From Cellvibrio sp. PSBB023 (GTDB lineage Bacteria; Pseudomonadota; Gammaproteobacteria; Pseudomonadales; Cellvibrionaceae), in the NCBI RefSeq assembly GCF_002007605.1, contig NZ_CP019799.1, positions 62,001 to 126,000 on the forward strand: 64,000 bases of DNA, given 5' to 3'. This document shows positions 33,456 to 43,183 of this stretch, in pieces. Both the position numbers and the translations under genes were made by a program. Under the pieces are notes generated by a model. The model searched no databases. It worked only from the letters and a program-made list of their open reading frames with translations, and was not told where the DNA came from. The first letter of the stretch is position 1. The number at the start of each line of letters is the position of its first letter.

Positions 33456-34431
33456 AACCAGCCTCGCGCGCCAGGTTAAATTGAGCCAGCGCCTTGAGCA
33501 CCGCTTGCAGGTGATAATCGCCCAGCGCGGGTGCCAGGGTCAGGCCGGGCAAGCTCAAGCCGTAGGGAATTTGCTGGCGCTCATAATGCAGTGCCCAGTA
33601 GCACAGGCCCGATAGGCGCAGCTCCTGCAACTGGTTCAGGTTGTGCCAGTCCAGCCATTTTTCCGCAGAAAAATAAGCCTCATATTCTTTGGTAAACAGC
33701 CCCTTGTGCTGCGCAAACTGTTTCCAGGCAATGTGTTTGATGGGATCGCCCGGCTGGTATTCGCGCAGGCCGCTAAAGTCATCGCCGCCGCGGGTGCTGG
33801 TGCCGCCTTCTTCGCGCCCGCTGCTGGCGAGGTGTTGGGGTTCATCGATGGCCACCGGCGCAGGGTAGATCAGTGCTGCCGCCTCCAGGTTCAGCCAGCT
33901 CCAGCAGCGAATAATGCCCAGTGGGAAATGGCTCTGGATTAACAGTCGCCCGGGGCGTAAATAGCCGCGCTGGCGGCTAGGCACTTGCAGGCTCACGCGC
34001 TGCGGCGTTGCCGGCGCGAGCGTCAGGGTGCGTGCTTCGCCATCGCCCCAGCGGATTTCCACATTCTCACAGCCGTACCGGTTCCGGGTGCTGAGTTCCA
34101 GCACAAAACTGGCTGCTTCTCCCGCAAAGGCCGGAGTGGCCTGCACAAAGCGCACACTGATACCTGACAGGTTGGCAAAAGTATGGTGGATGGCCACAAC
34201 AAACAAACTGACCATTAAATAGCAGAGGGCGAGAATCAGGTTGTTTTGATAGTTGGTGCCCAGCAGCCAAATCAGCAGCGTCATAACCAAATACAGGAAC
34301 CCGGTGCGATTGGGGAAGATGTAAAGGTTTTTGCGATTGAGGCTAATCTGGCGCGCGGGCGGAACCCGTTTATCAATCCAGCGAAAGAAGTGGCGCTGCC
34401 AGGCGGCGCGCCAGTCACTGCGAATGCTCAT
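33445..34431 (-). CDS. DUF58 domain protein
   Basis: 328 residues with two membrane helices near 42-80, a strand-rich middle and the DUF58 core GDDFSGLREYQPGDPIKHIA. DUF58 proteins resemble integrin I domains and pair with MoxR ATPases as chaperone modules. The gene lies between MoxR and TgpA genes and overlaps the latter, which fits a co-translated complex at the inner membrane. Confidence 0.9.
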   Translation of the reverse strand: MSIRSDWRAAWQRHFFRWIDKRVPPARQISLNRKNLYIFPNRTGFLYLVMTLLIWLLGTNYQNNLILALCYLMVSLFVVAIHHTFANLSGISVRFVQATPAFAGEAASFVLELSTRNRYGCENVEIRWGDGEARTLTLAPATPQRVSLQVPSRQRGYLRPGRLLIQSHFPLGIIRCWSWLNLEAAALIYPAPVAIDEPQHLASSGREEGGTSTRGGDDFSGLREYQPGDPIKHIAWKQFAQHKGLFTKEYEAYFSAEKWLDWHNLNQLQELRLSGLCYWALHYERQQIPYGLSLPGLTLAPALGDYHLQAVLKALAQFNLAREAGYVD

Positions 34432-34446
34432 GGCCTTATCTCGCCC

Positions 34447-35361
34447 TTACGCCAGCACATTCACGCTGTCGCGCAGGTGTTTGACCAGCGGTTCACTGTC
34501 GCTACTGTGACCCGTACCGCGCACCCGGTGGCCGACCACGGCATAGAGCACGGCTTGCACATCCTCCGGCACCAGATAACTACGGTTGTGAATCAGTGCC
34601 CACGCCTTGGCGGCGCGCAGTAGCGCCAGCGCTCCCCGTGGTGATAAACCATAGCTGAAACGCGCATCGCTGCGGGTAAAGGCCACCAGTCGTTGCACGT
34701 AATCCAGCAGTGAATCACTGGCACTGACTTGCTGCACTGCTTGTTGGATGGCCGCTAATTGCTCATTGGTCACCAGCGGTTTCAAGGCGCGAATGCGCGC
34801 GCGCGGATCCACCCCTTCAAACAATAAACGCTCGGAGGCTGGGCTGGGGTAGCCGAGGGAGATGCGCATTAAAAAGCGGTCAAGCTGGGATTCCGGCAGG
34901 GGAAAGGTGCCGCTTTGCGACAGGGGGTTTTGCGTCGCGATCACAAAAAACGGGGTGGGCAGGGGGCGGCTTTTGCCTTCAATGGTGACCTGGCCTTCCT
35001 CCATGGCCTCCAGCAATGCGCTCTGGGTTTTGGGTGAGCTGCGGTTGATTTCATCGGCGAGCAGTACCTGGGTAAACACCGGCCCGGGATGAAATTTAAA
35101 GACACCTTGCTCGCGCTCAAAAATGGCGACGCCGAGAATATCGGCGGGCAGCAAATCGCTGGTGAATTGCACTCGCTCAAACTTGAGCCCCAACACTTTT
35201 GCCAGGCAGTGGGCGAGGGTGGTTTTGCCCATGCCGGGTAAATCTTCAATCAGTAAATGGCCCTCCGCAAACAGGCAGGCCAGTGCAAGGCGAACCTGTT
35301 GATCCTTGCCCAATAAGACTTGATCCACTTGGTTGATAATGCTGCTAATCAGTGAGTGCAT
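34447..35361 (-). CDS. MoxR family AAA+ ATPase
   Basis: 304 residues with Walker A GMGKT (43-47), Walker B VLLADEINR, sensor FVIATQNP and the arginine-finger region LDRFLMRI, all in family order. The C-terminal lid domain is complete. As first gene of the MoxR-DUF58-TgpA operon it probably acts as a chaperone for the membrane partners. It is 15 bases upstream of the DUF58 gene. The 197 bases before it show no other gene. Confidence 0.93.
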   Translation of the reverse strand: MHSLISSIINQVDQVLLGKDQQVRLALACLFAEGHLLIEDLPGMGKTTLAHCLAKVLGLKFERVQFTSDLLPADILGVAIFEREQGVFKFHPGPVFTQVLLADEINRSSPKTQSALLEAMEEGQVTIEGKSRPLPTPFFVIATQNPLSQSGTFPLPESQLDRFLMRISLGYPSPASERLLFEGVDPRARIRALKPLVTNEQLAAIQQAVQQVSASDSLLDYVQRLVAFTRSDARFSYGLSPRGALALLRAAKAWALIHNRSYLVPEDVQAVLYAVVGHRVRGTGHSSDSEPLVKHLRDSVNVLA

Positions 35362-35558
35362 GAAGAATCCGTATCAAAAGTGTTATTGCCCCGGGTGCGG
35401 GCGACAGAAATAGCAAAAGGTGAGTGCACCATAGCCCAGAGCGCTTGCGGGGTGAACAAGGCATATATAAAGAAACGCAAATCTGCCAAGTGGATAGCAA
35501 CTGTAGCCACTTGCCTGATACGCCATAAGCGGAAAAACGGATGGGTGGCAACAGTGCA

Positions 35559-36551
35559 TCAGGCCACACTGACTACACAATTGCGGCCGGCTTGCTTGGC
35601 TTGGTAAACGGCTTTGTCAGCGCGAACAAACCACTGTTCGGCGCTGTCACCTTGCTGTAATTGGGCGCAGCCAAACGAGGCCGATATAGGCGCGCCGTCT
35701 GGCGCTTTGAGGTTGGTAATAATCTGGTTGCGCAATTCCTCGGCGATGGTCATCGCATCGTCCAAGGCTGTGTTGCGGGCAATCACCACAAACTCTTCAC
35801 CGCCAAAACGAAACAGGCGATCTGTTTTGCGCACGCGCTGCACCAGTAAATCGGCCAGTTCTACCAGCACTTTGTCGCCTGTACTGTGGCCGAATTTATC
35901 GTTAATGGTTTTAAAAAAATCCAGATCCAACAAAATAAGTGTGGCGGGAATTTGTGCGCGGGCGTGATCCTGAATGGACAGTTCCAGTTCGCTATTCATG
36001 GCGCGGCGGTTGCCGAGTTGGGTGAGGGCATCCTGTGTGGCATAACCTTGCAGCAGGGCGCGCTGGCGCTTGGTAAGCAGCGCAAAGGTGTAAGCCATAC
36101 TGCCGCAGATTAATAAACTGGAAATCATCGCGAAGATTTCAGTGTTGGTATTCAGGCGTGACGCTATAGGCAAAACCGCCAGAATGGATAGTAGGTTGGC
36201 AGTCAGCGCGGCATTGGTGCTGAGCAAAAAAAAGTTGGCCAGAATCGCGGGGAATAACCAGAACACAAAAATGGGTTCGTTTAAATGGGTCACTGCCACG
36301 GCACCGGCGGAGTAGAGAATCGCCGTCACTATCGACACAGTATTTGAGGCTTGGCCGCGAATATAGGTGATGAGCGCACTGCCCAGTGCGACCACAACAA
36401 TCGCCAGGTCCACCAGTGCATTGAGTAGCTCGCCATGTAAATAGCGAAGCACAATAAACGGCGCTATCCCGATACTTGCTAGAATGGCAAACAAATACAC
36501 CATGCCGCGTTGGAATTTATTTTTTGAATCGTCAACCTGAGTCACCCGCAC
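35559..36551 (-). CDS. Membrane-bound diguanylate cyclase (GGDEF)
   Basis: 330 residues. The first half holds about five or six membrane helices of an uncharacterised sensor type. The GGDEF domain has the active site RFGGEEFVVI and an inhibitory I-site, RKTD, five residues before it. It should make cyclic di-GMP from two GTP and be product-inhibited. No histidine kinase or regulator is adjacent. The start is uncertain; a methionine 16 residues later is possible. Confidence 0.9.
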   Translation of the reverse strand: MRVTQVDDSKNKFQRGMVYLFAILASIGIAPFIVLRYLHGELLNALVDLAIVVVALGSALITYIRGQASNTVSIVTAILYSAGAVAVTHLNEPIFVFWLFPAILANFFLLSTNAALTANLLSILAVLPIASRLNTNTEIFAMISSLLICGSMAYTFALLTKRQRALLQGYATQDALTQLGNRRAMNSELELSIQDHARAQIPATLILLDLDFFKTINDKFGHSTGDKVLVELADLLVQRVRKTDRLFRFGGEEFVVIARNTALDDAMTIAEELRNQIITNLKAPDGAPISASFGCAQLQQGDSAEQWFVRADKAVYQAKQAGRNCVVSVA

Positions 36552-36649
36552 CGTCTCCCGTGATAAAGCTTTTTATACGCAGCGAGCCGTTTTTGTTATA
36601 GCTCACAGCATAGTCGGGAATCGGCAGGTTTGCTCAATACTTGAACGCT

Positions 36650-38110
36650 TTATTGCGGTATCTCCTGCGGCATATCAAGCCAGCTCAACATACGTTCCTC
36701 CATGTAGGAATAAAACGGATTGGCGTACAAGCGCATGCCGGTACTGGCACTGAGAATGATGGTATTGCTCTCGCCCAATAAATGCAGGCTGCCTAAACGA
36801 ATACCATAAAATTCATCCGTCCTGGGGGTGAGGCCGTACACCGGATCATCCATGGGAAATGGCAAGGCCACATGGGAGAGCGAAAAGACGCCGGGGGGAA
36901 ATGCCAGGTTGAGCGGGTGTTCTTGCGGTTGGCCCTGGCTACCGGCAGGGCTGCGCCACTCGCTGACATTCATAGTGGTGGTATCGCTATTGGTGATGGT
37001 TACAAAATCATAATTTCGAGGCGTGCGCGCAAAGGTAGTGGCAACAAAGTTGGCTGCTTTGGGGCGGGTGATGGGGGCGTAATTTTGGTGGCGATTAATA
37101 TCAAACAGCACCAGCTCACTGTGGTTCGCCGGTAAGTAACGATAAAAATGCTGTTCAATGGCAGCGGTTTTTACTGTGGCATCCATCGCCGATTGAAAGG
37201 TCAATACCGGCGGTAATTGTTGCAGTTTTTGCTGCGCTGCCAAGCGCTGGATTTTGTGGCGTAGCTGCCGTGAAAAACGGTGCGCCTGCCATGCGCCATT
37301 CACCGGAAATGAATTGTATTTGAATGGGTTGTATTCCGGATTTTTACTGAGCCAGCGCTGCGAACTTAACAGCGGCAAGTGACCGATCAGATCCAGCGAT
37401 TCGCTCAATCCGGCAAAGCGGCTGATACCAATCATTGGCGATAACAAAATAATTTTTGTCGGCGCGCGCAGCCTGGCATCGTCCAGCGCATCCAAACTGT
37501 AGTTGAGTGCCAGCGCTCCGCCATTGGAATAACCCAACAGATAAAAAGGCGCCTTATCACCCAGGTGGCGCTGCATTTCTTCGGTAGCCAGGCGCGTTGC
37601 GGCTACCCAGTCGTGCCAACTGACATTCAATAAACCCGAGGGTAAGGTGCCGTGACCTGGCAGGCGCACAGCAATCACCATAAAACCCTGTTGTGCAAAC
37701 CTATGCGCTAGCTGGCGCACGGAATAGGGCGAGTCAGTCAGGCCATGCAGCATGACAATACCAGCGCGAATATTTTCCGGCTTTATGACAAAGCTGCGAT
37801 TCCAGTTAGTGCTGTGCATGAGCGGATTGAACAGCGAATTGGCTTCGTAACGATAGCTTCCATGGGTATCGGCGTTGCGCAATTCTTCTTGCAATTCCGC
37901 AAAGAGTTTATCTTCCTGTTGCAGGTAATCGCTCCATAGATAGGGCGTGGCGCGCGAGCGCGATACCATGTCCGCCGAAAACTCTTGTTGTAATTCAATG
38001 CGGTGCCAGGGTTTTGCATTGCGCAGTGTGCTGCAACCACTGGTCAGAATGATGACTGTTAATAACAGCAAGGAAAAAAGTGCAGTGCGGTGTGTGAATT
38101 TCCCAATCAT
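36650..38110 (-). CDS. Alpha/beta-hydrolase lipoprotein
   Basis: 486 residues with a lipoprotein signal (lipobox TSGC near residue 26). The hydrolase core shows the oxyanion region MLHGLTDSPYSV, the nucleophile motif GYSNGG, and a late NRHQNYAP that probably contains the catalytic histidine. A C-terminal extension of about 120 residues is unusual for a simple lipase. It is likely anchored to the outer or inner membrane and may act on esters. The next gene upstream is another hydrolase lipoprotein, and the two are probably one transcription unit. Confidence 0.82.
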   Translation of the reverse strand: MIGKFTHRTALFSLLLLTVIILTSGCSTLRNAKPWHRIELQQEFSADMVSRSRATPYLWSDYLQQEDKLFAELQEELRNADTHGSYRYEANSLFNPLMHSTNWNRSFVIKPENIRAGIVMLHGLTDSPYSVRQLAHRFAQQGFMVIAVRLPGHGTLPSGLLNVSWHDWVAATRLATEEMQRHLGDKAPFYLLGYSNGGALALNYSLDALDDARLRAPTKIILLSPMIGISRFAGLSESLDLIGHLPLLSSQRWLSKNPEYNPFKYNSFPVNGAWQAHRFSRQLRHKIQRLAAQQKLQQLPPVLTFQSAMDATVKTAAIEQHFYRYLPANHSELVLFDINRHQNYAPITRPKAANFVATTFARTPRNYDFVTITNSDTTTMNVSEWRSPAGSQGQPQEHPLNLAFPPGVFSLSHVALPFPMDDPVYGLTPRTDEFYGIRLGSLHLLGESNTIILSASTGMRLYANPFYSYMEERMLSWLDMPQEIPQ

Positions 38111-38133
38111 ATTTCGCCTCTAAACACCTGCCG

Positions 38134-38922
38134 TTATTGTCCAGATTCCGGTGTGTGTAAAAAATATCCCTGCGCTAAAAAATGAAGTATCTGCACAATC
38201 GTGTCCTTGTCTTTCATGATGTAGGGGTGAGAAACCGGCAGCGCGATAAAATCGCGCATGCCGTCAATTTTGGTATTTTCCAGCGATACCTTGCCGTCAT
38301 CAGGATTGGGCAGGTAAAGCGATAATAGTAGGTTTACGCTGGTCGTTCCCGCAATAACACCCAATTCAAAATCCACCTTGCCCAAGGTGTTTGGCAAGCT
38401 CTTCGCGGTTGTGCCCAATTCGTTACCGGCGGGGCCATTAATCCAGCCAAAGACGGGAATAGGTTTTAATTTATCGACAATCTGACTGCCTTTGTTGGGC
38501 GGCGCCAGCATAACAACGCGGTGTAATTCGGGAATGGTGTGTTGTTGCAAATACTGGCGCAACACAATCCCACCCAGTGAATGGGTCACAAAGTGAATCC
38601 TCGGTGCTGCTGTTTGATGGCACTGCGCCAGCGCCGGGGGAATCGCCTGTTCAGCCAGGTCGGCAATGGGAAAGTGGCGCGACGGATAGTCCACATTCAC
38701 CACTGTGTAATGCTGCGCGTGCAGTGCGTCGCTGAGCGGCAGCATGGAATCGCTGGTTCGCGCCAAACCGTGCAGCAAAATCACACAGTCGGGTGTTGGT
38801 GTTGTGTAATCCCCATAGGTTTCAATACGCACCTCGCGCTGCGTGCTGCAGCCGAGTCCGCTCAAGGTGACAGTCATTATCAGGCAGGAGAGGGCGATCA
38901 ACGAGCTAAGGGACAATTTCAT
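38134..38922 (-). CDS. Alpha/beta-hydrolase (lipase-like), probable lipoprotein
   Basis: 262 residues from the ATG at 38922 (MKLSLSSLIAL); the longer frame has no signal sequence. The signal peptide ends in SGLGC, an imperfect lipobox. The core contains ILLHGLARTSDSM, the nucleophile elbow THSLGG and LAPPNKGSQ, like EstA/LipB-type triacylglycerol lipases or PGAP1-like acyl hydrolases. It lies 24 bases upstream of the other hydrolase gene on the same strand. Confidence 0.8.
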   Translation of the reverse strand: MKLSLSSLIALSCLIMTVTLSGLGCSTQREVRIETYGDYTTPTPDCVILLHGLARTSDSMLPLSDALHAQHYTVVNVDYPSRHFPIADLAEQAIPPALAQCHQTAAPRIHFVTHSLGGIVLRQYLQQHTIPELHRVVMLAPPNKGSQIVDKLKPIPVFGWINGPAGNELGTTAKSLPNTLGKVDFELGVIAGTTSVNLLLSLYLPNPDDGKVSLENTKIDGMRDFIALPVSHPYIMKDKDTIVQILHFLAQGYFLHTPESGQ

Positions 38923-39003
38923 GCGAGGGGTTCCGGCGATAGTCGGGCGATTATGCCACACTGTGTACCTAACTGAATTGATTCACACTGACAGTCATCT
39001 GCC

Positions 39004-39840
39004 ATGAATAACCCCGCTTTATTTGACAGCCACTGCCATTTTGACTTTCCCGCATTTGATAGCGATCGCCTTGTGTTATGGCAACAGAGCAAGGCCTTGG
39101 GCCTCAGCGGATTGATCATGCCCGGTGTCAGCCCTGAACAGTGGCCCAGGGCGGCGCGCTGGTGCCGTGAATTGCCGGGGCTATTTTATGCGGCGGGTAT
39201 TCACCCGCATTGGATTGAACACTGTATTGGGCCACAACAGCGATGGCATCCGGCATCCGATGGCCTGTTGAGTGCACAAACACGGGCGCAGATTGCGACA
39301 GTGATTGGTGATGACATTGTGCGCAATAAGGCTCAGTGTGTGGCGGTGGGTGAATGCGGTTTGGATAAATTGATTGCAGTGCCATTGGCCTTGCAGCAAC
39401 AGCTATTGGGTATTCACATTGAGTTGGCGAATCAATTGCACAAACCGCTGATTATTCACAGCGTAAAAACCCACAGTGAAATCCTTGCCTGTTTTAAACA
39501 GCAGCCACCGCGTTACGGTGGTGTTATTCACGCCTTCAGTGGCAGTCTTGAAATGGCACAACAATTTATTGCGCGTGATTTTTTACTGGGCGTGGGCGGT
39601 ACTATTACCTATGCGCGGGCACAGAAAACCCGCGAGGCATTGCGTCAGGTGCCGATAGAATCTGTGTTGTTAGAAACTGATGCGCCCGACATGCCCCTGT
39701 GCGGTAAACAAGGCGCGCGCAACAGTCCACACTACCTGCCGCAGATTGCCCAATGCCTGGCGGAGTTGCGCGGAATTAGCTTGGATGATGTCGCGCAGGC
39801 AACACGCCGCAATGCGCAGCGCTTATTTGGTGTGAGCTAA
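39004..39840 (+). CDS. TatD family metal-dependent hydrolase
   Basis: 278 residues. The N-terminal metal-binding pair DSHCH, GIHPHW, VGECGLD, the late HSVKT and HAFSGS, and ETDAPDMP are all in TatD order, giving a complete amidohydrolase-type site. TatD enzymes act as DNases (3'-5') in repair or DNA turnover. The gene stands alone on the plus strand between minus-strand genes. Confidence 0.92.
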   Translation: MNNPALFDSHCHFDFPAFDSDRLVLWQQSKALGLSGLIMPGVSPEQWPRAARWCRELPGLFYAAGIHPHWIEHCIGPQQRWHPASDGLLSAQTRAQIATVIGDDIVRNKAQCVAVGECGLDKLIAVPLALQQQLLGIHIELANQLHKPLIIHSVKTHSEILACFKQQPPRYGGVIHAFSGSLEMAQQFIARDFLLGVGGTITYARAQKTREALRQVPIESVLLETDAPDMPLCGKQGARNSPHYLPQIAQCLAELRGISLDDVAQATRRNAQRLFGVS

Positions 39841-39868
39841 TTTATTCTTGGTGAATCCATGTGCTGGT

Positions 39869-41158
39869 TTAAGGCGCGTAGCGCACACCATTGCGCCCTT
39901 GGGCTTTGGCTTCGTAGAGTGCCTGGTCGGCGCGCGCAATAAAATCCGTGGGCGATTCATGGGCGTGCATCTGCGCCACACCAAAACTGGCGGTAATGGA
40001 CAGGCCTTGTGGCCAGGATGTGTGTTGAATCGCCAAACGCAATTTTTCTGCCAGCGCCGTGGCATTTTTGACATTGGTGTCAGGGCAAGCCAGCACAAAT
40101 TCCTCTCCACCCCAACGGGCGAGAAAATCCTGGGCGCGGGTATTTTCGACGAGCACTTGTGCAAATAAACGGAGCACTTCATCGCCCCGATTGTGACCGT
40201 GATCGTCATTAATTTTTTTGAAGTTATCGATGTCGATAAAAATCAGCGAGAGTTGTTGGTGGTTGTGTGAATCCCACGCGTGTTCAAAAACTGGCGCAAT
40301 ACCATCGCGATTTAATACGCCGGTCAACGGGTCGCGGGCGAGTCGCGCTTCCAATGTTTGTTGTTGTTTGTTGAGCAGGCTGTTCAGGGCTTCCAGTTGT
40401 TGCTGCCGCTGTTGGTGAGTGCGTAATTCCCGTTTGGCCTTGCGCAAGGTGGACACAAAAAAGAGCAGCGCCATCAGTGTCCAACCCGCGAGTAAGAACA
40501 GGTAGAGCTGGTTGTCGCTCAGGTATTTTCCGCGCAGTTCAACCCCATCGATAATAATCTGGTATTTGCCCGGTTTAATGTGTTCGCCAGTGGCCACTTG
40601 TATGCCGCGAATATCGGTAAATTCCGGCCCGGCATATTCGGGGCGAATCTTGCCCAGAATGAGCCACCAGGTTGGCACCTGCATATGGCTCAGGCTGATG
40701 GTTTGGTAGGCATCAAATAATTCAAGGGCGTTGTATTTCAGTGAATTGCTATCGCGGTCATTGGCATAGGCGGGGTTGAAATTAATCAGTTGGATGCGAA
40801 TGCCCACGTCTTGCGGCGTGCTGTAGCGAGCGGCAACGGTGATTTGACGATAGCCGCTCAGGTCCATACCTTTACCGCTAGCATCGGTGAGTTTGAAACT
40901 GGCAACGCAGTAAGGCCAGCGATAAGCCGACGCGATAATTTCACAGTTGAGCAGTAGTGTGTCGCCGTCGTGGACCAATGAAGCAATGGACGCGCCGCCG
41001 TTGCCGCTATCGTCCAGGCTGTTCATTTCCAGGCCAGCGTCTTTACCGATGATCAGGACTTTTTCTGGCCCGTATTTTTGCAGGGCAAGTAGTAATACCG
41101 TAATCACAATACATAAACCCAGCAATCTGGCTTTAACAATGTCTTGCTGGATGCTCAT
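39869..41158 (-). CDS. Membrane-anchored diguanylate cyclase (GGDEF)
   Basis: About 429 residues from the ATG at 41158 (MSIQQD). A first membrane helix (about 12-28), a periplasmic sensor of roughly 190 residues with a strand-rich, carbohydrate-binding-like pattern, a second helix (LFLLAGWTLMALLFF), a coiled-coil linker and the GGDEF domain follow in order. The active site is RWGGEEFVLAC, and the I-site RAQD precedes it by five residues. It should make cyclic di-GMP in response to a periplasmic cue. Confidence 0.9.
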   Translation of the reverse strand: MSIQQDIVKARLLGLCIVITVLLLALQKYGPEKVLIIGKDAGLEMNSLDDSGNGGASIASLVHDGDTLLLNCEIIASAYRWPYCVASFKLTDASGKGMDLSGYRQITVAARYSTPQDVGIRIQLINFNPAYANDRDSNSLKYNALELFDAYQTISLSHMQVPTWWLILGKIRPEYAGPEFTDIRGIQVATGEHIKPGKYQIIIDGVELRGKYLSDNQLYLFLLAGWTLMALLFFVSTLRKAKRELRTHQQRQQQLEALNSLLNKQQQTLEARLARDPLTGVLNRDGIAPVFEHAWDSHNHQQLSLIFIDIDNFKKINDDHGHNRGDEVLRLFAQVLVENTRAQDFLARWGGEEFVLACPDTNVKNATALAEKLRLAIQHTSWPQGLSITASFGVAQMHAHESPTDFIARADQALYEAKAQGRNGVRYAP

Positions 41159-41345
41159 GGTGGCGTGAATAAGTAATAAGGGGCGCGCAGTAAAACACAA
41201 ATCGGGAAGCGCTAAAAGTCACGCCCAATAATCGCCCTGATTTTTTTGGCGGCACATCACGCGGTTATTTTTTTACCAGCAGCATCCCGTTTTTTAAACC
41301 GGATACCGCCTGTTTTTATTGAGTGTTTTTTGATCATCCGGGTGA

Positions 41346-42503
41346 TCAGTGTGCGTCGTTTTGGGGCATATGCAAGCGACGGTGAATAGCGTCGAGCAAC
41401 CCTTTGTTGTCGGTGTCGTGGGGCAATTGCCAAAACATAATGCCGCCGAGCTGGTGCTTCCTTAGGTAATCCACTTTGGCGGCCATGGAGCGTGGGTCAT
41501 CAAAGGTGGCAAAGGTTTTATGGCGGGCACTGTAATAGCTTGGCGCTTGTGCAGCCTCATCCCAGTGATATTCATAACCCTCGGCTGGGCTGAAGGCTGT
41601 GGGAAATTCGGCGTATCCATAACCGTCAATGTGTGTGCCGGGTTGATAAAGGCCGTTATTGATGGGCGCTACATCCTTCCAGACACGCGCATAAAAAGCG
41701 GCGCCTATAACAATTTTTTCCGGGGCAACACCTTGGCGCAGTAAAAATTGCACAGCGTTATCGGTGGAGTCTTTTTGTTGCGGGGTGGAATACAGGGCGC
41801 TGTGGTGACCAGTGTGTGGCGTTGCGCCGTTCACTATGTCGTAACTCATAATATTCACATTATCCAGCAGCGGCATAATGGCTGCCCAGTCCACTGCCTG
41901 TTCCAAATAGGCATCAAAACCTCCGGCTGCAAAACTTAATTCATAGCGCGAGCCAAATGCGGTGCGTAATGCCTTGACCAGCGCGCTGAAATTATCGCGA
42001 TCATAGGCGGCATAGGCGTGACCGGGAAAGCCGGGTACTGTGGGGTACTCCCAATCCAGATCAATACCATCAGCCTGGTACTCTTCAATAATCGCGAGGG
42101 TGGATTGCGCAAATGCGGTGCGGTTTTCGGCGCTGTTAAAAACATCGGAGCAGGTTTCGCAACCGCCCCATCCGCCGAGTGACAACATAACTTTTAACTG
42201 TGGATAGTCTTTTTTCAGCGCGACCAAACGCGCGAGCGCTTGTTTGTCTTTATCGCTATCAAACGACAACTGATTGCCGTTTAAATGCAAAAAACTGTAG
42301 ATGATGTGGGTCAATTGATTGAAATTGTAGCGCGCCAGATCGCTGCCATCGCCCATGTAATAGGCAATCACTTTTACCGGTGTGGTATCGGCTTTAGTGG
42401 TTTTGGCGGGCGAATGGCTACAGGCACTGATGCCAAGTGCAATCGCCAGGGTGGATAAACACAGCAACAAACGGCGCAAGGTGAAATGTAAAACTGTTTT
42501 CAT
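41346..42503 (-). CDS. Glycoside hydrolase family 18 chitinase, lipoprotein
   Basis: 385 residues with a lipoprotein signal (lipobox ISAC, cysteine 28). The GH18 catalytic motif D-x-x-D-x-D-x-E is complete as DGIDLDWE (145-152), with catalytic E152. SLGGWGGC near 108 and MSYDIVNG near 220 are further conserved GH18 strands. It should hydrolyse chitin or chito-oligosaccharides at the cell surface or in the periplasm. No carbohydrate-binding module is present, so it is more likely a cell-bound enzyme. Confidence 0.92.
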   Translation of the reverse strand: MKTVLHFTLRRLLLCLSTLAIALGISACSHSPAKTTKADTTPVKVIAYYMGDGSDLARYNFNQLTHIIYSFLHLNGNQLSFDSDKDKQALARLVALKKDYPQLKVMLSLGGWGGCETCSDVFNSAENRTAFAQSTLAIIEEYQADGIDLDWEYPTVPGFPGHAYAAYDRDNFSALVKALRTAFGSRYELSFAAGGFDAYLEQAVDWAAIMPLLDNVNIMSYDIVNGATPHTGHHSALYSTPQQKDSTDNAVQFLLRQGVAPEKIVIGAAFYARVWKDVAPINNGLYQPGTHIDGYGYAEFPTAFSPAEGYEYHWDEAAQAPSYYSARHKTFATFDDPRSMAAKVDYLRKHQLGGIMFWQLPHDTDNKGLLDAIHRRLHMPQNDAH

Positions 42504-42732
42504 AAATCCCTCGGTACACGAAGTGGTCGTTGATCGCGAGAGCTGTAACAGCTTGCCGTGATGGCATTGTTGGTCATGGTAACGTCTGCGATTGTTGTAG
42601 TAGGGCGTAATCCAGTGGAGCGTAAAATCGCCGGGCAGATCGTGGGTGCCATTTTACGCACAGTTATTTGCACGGGCATACGGGCTTACCGTAAAGAATC
42701 ATCAAGCCTTATAATTCTGTTTTTTTGACTGG

Positions 42733-43158
42733 GTGTTTTCTGTGGATTATCGCGATGACCTGTCCGCTATTTCGCTGGCGCATTTGCGCGCGGCGTCGGG
42801 GTGGCAACAGCAGTACAAATTGATTATCCAGTGGGGCAAATTAATTGCACCCAAACCGGCACTGCGCATTGCCGACAACCTGATTCGCGGTTGCGAGGTG
42901 CCGGTGTGGCTGGCGCACATGCCCGCACAAGGGCGCGATTATTTTGCGCTGGATGCCGACAGCAGTGTTATCAAGGGCTTGGCATCGTTGTTATTGGTGC
43001 AGGTTAATGGCAAAACGCGCCATGAATTAATCGGGTTGGATTTGCAGCGTGAATTGCACGACCTGGGTTTGGAAAAACACCTGACGCCCTCGCGCAACAA
43101 TGGTTTGAACGCGATTATTGCGCGTATCTACCAGCACTTACAGCAATCCGCCGAATGA
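42733..43158 (+). CDS. SufE/CsdE family sulfur acceptor protein
   Basis: 141 residues from a GTG at 42733; a second GTG at 42742 is equally possible. The acceptor motif GCEVPVWL places the active cysteine at about 54, as in SufE and CsdE, which take sulfur from a cysteine desulfurase. Its convergent neighbour is TcdA (CsdL), which works with CsdA-CsdE in Escherichia coli, so CsdE is the likelier identity. No desulfurase gene is nearby. Confidence 0.85.
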   Translation: MFSVDYRDDLSAISLAHLRAASGWQQQYKLIIQWGKLIAPKPALRIADNLIRGCEVPVWLAHMPAQGRDYFALDADSSVIKGLASLLLVQVNGKTRHELIGLDLQRELHDLGLEKHLTPSRNNGLNAIIARIYQHLQQSAE

Positions 43159-43183
43159 ATGACATCAGTATCGCGTTGATTGG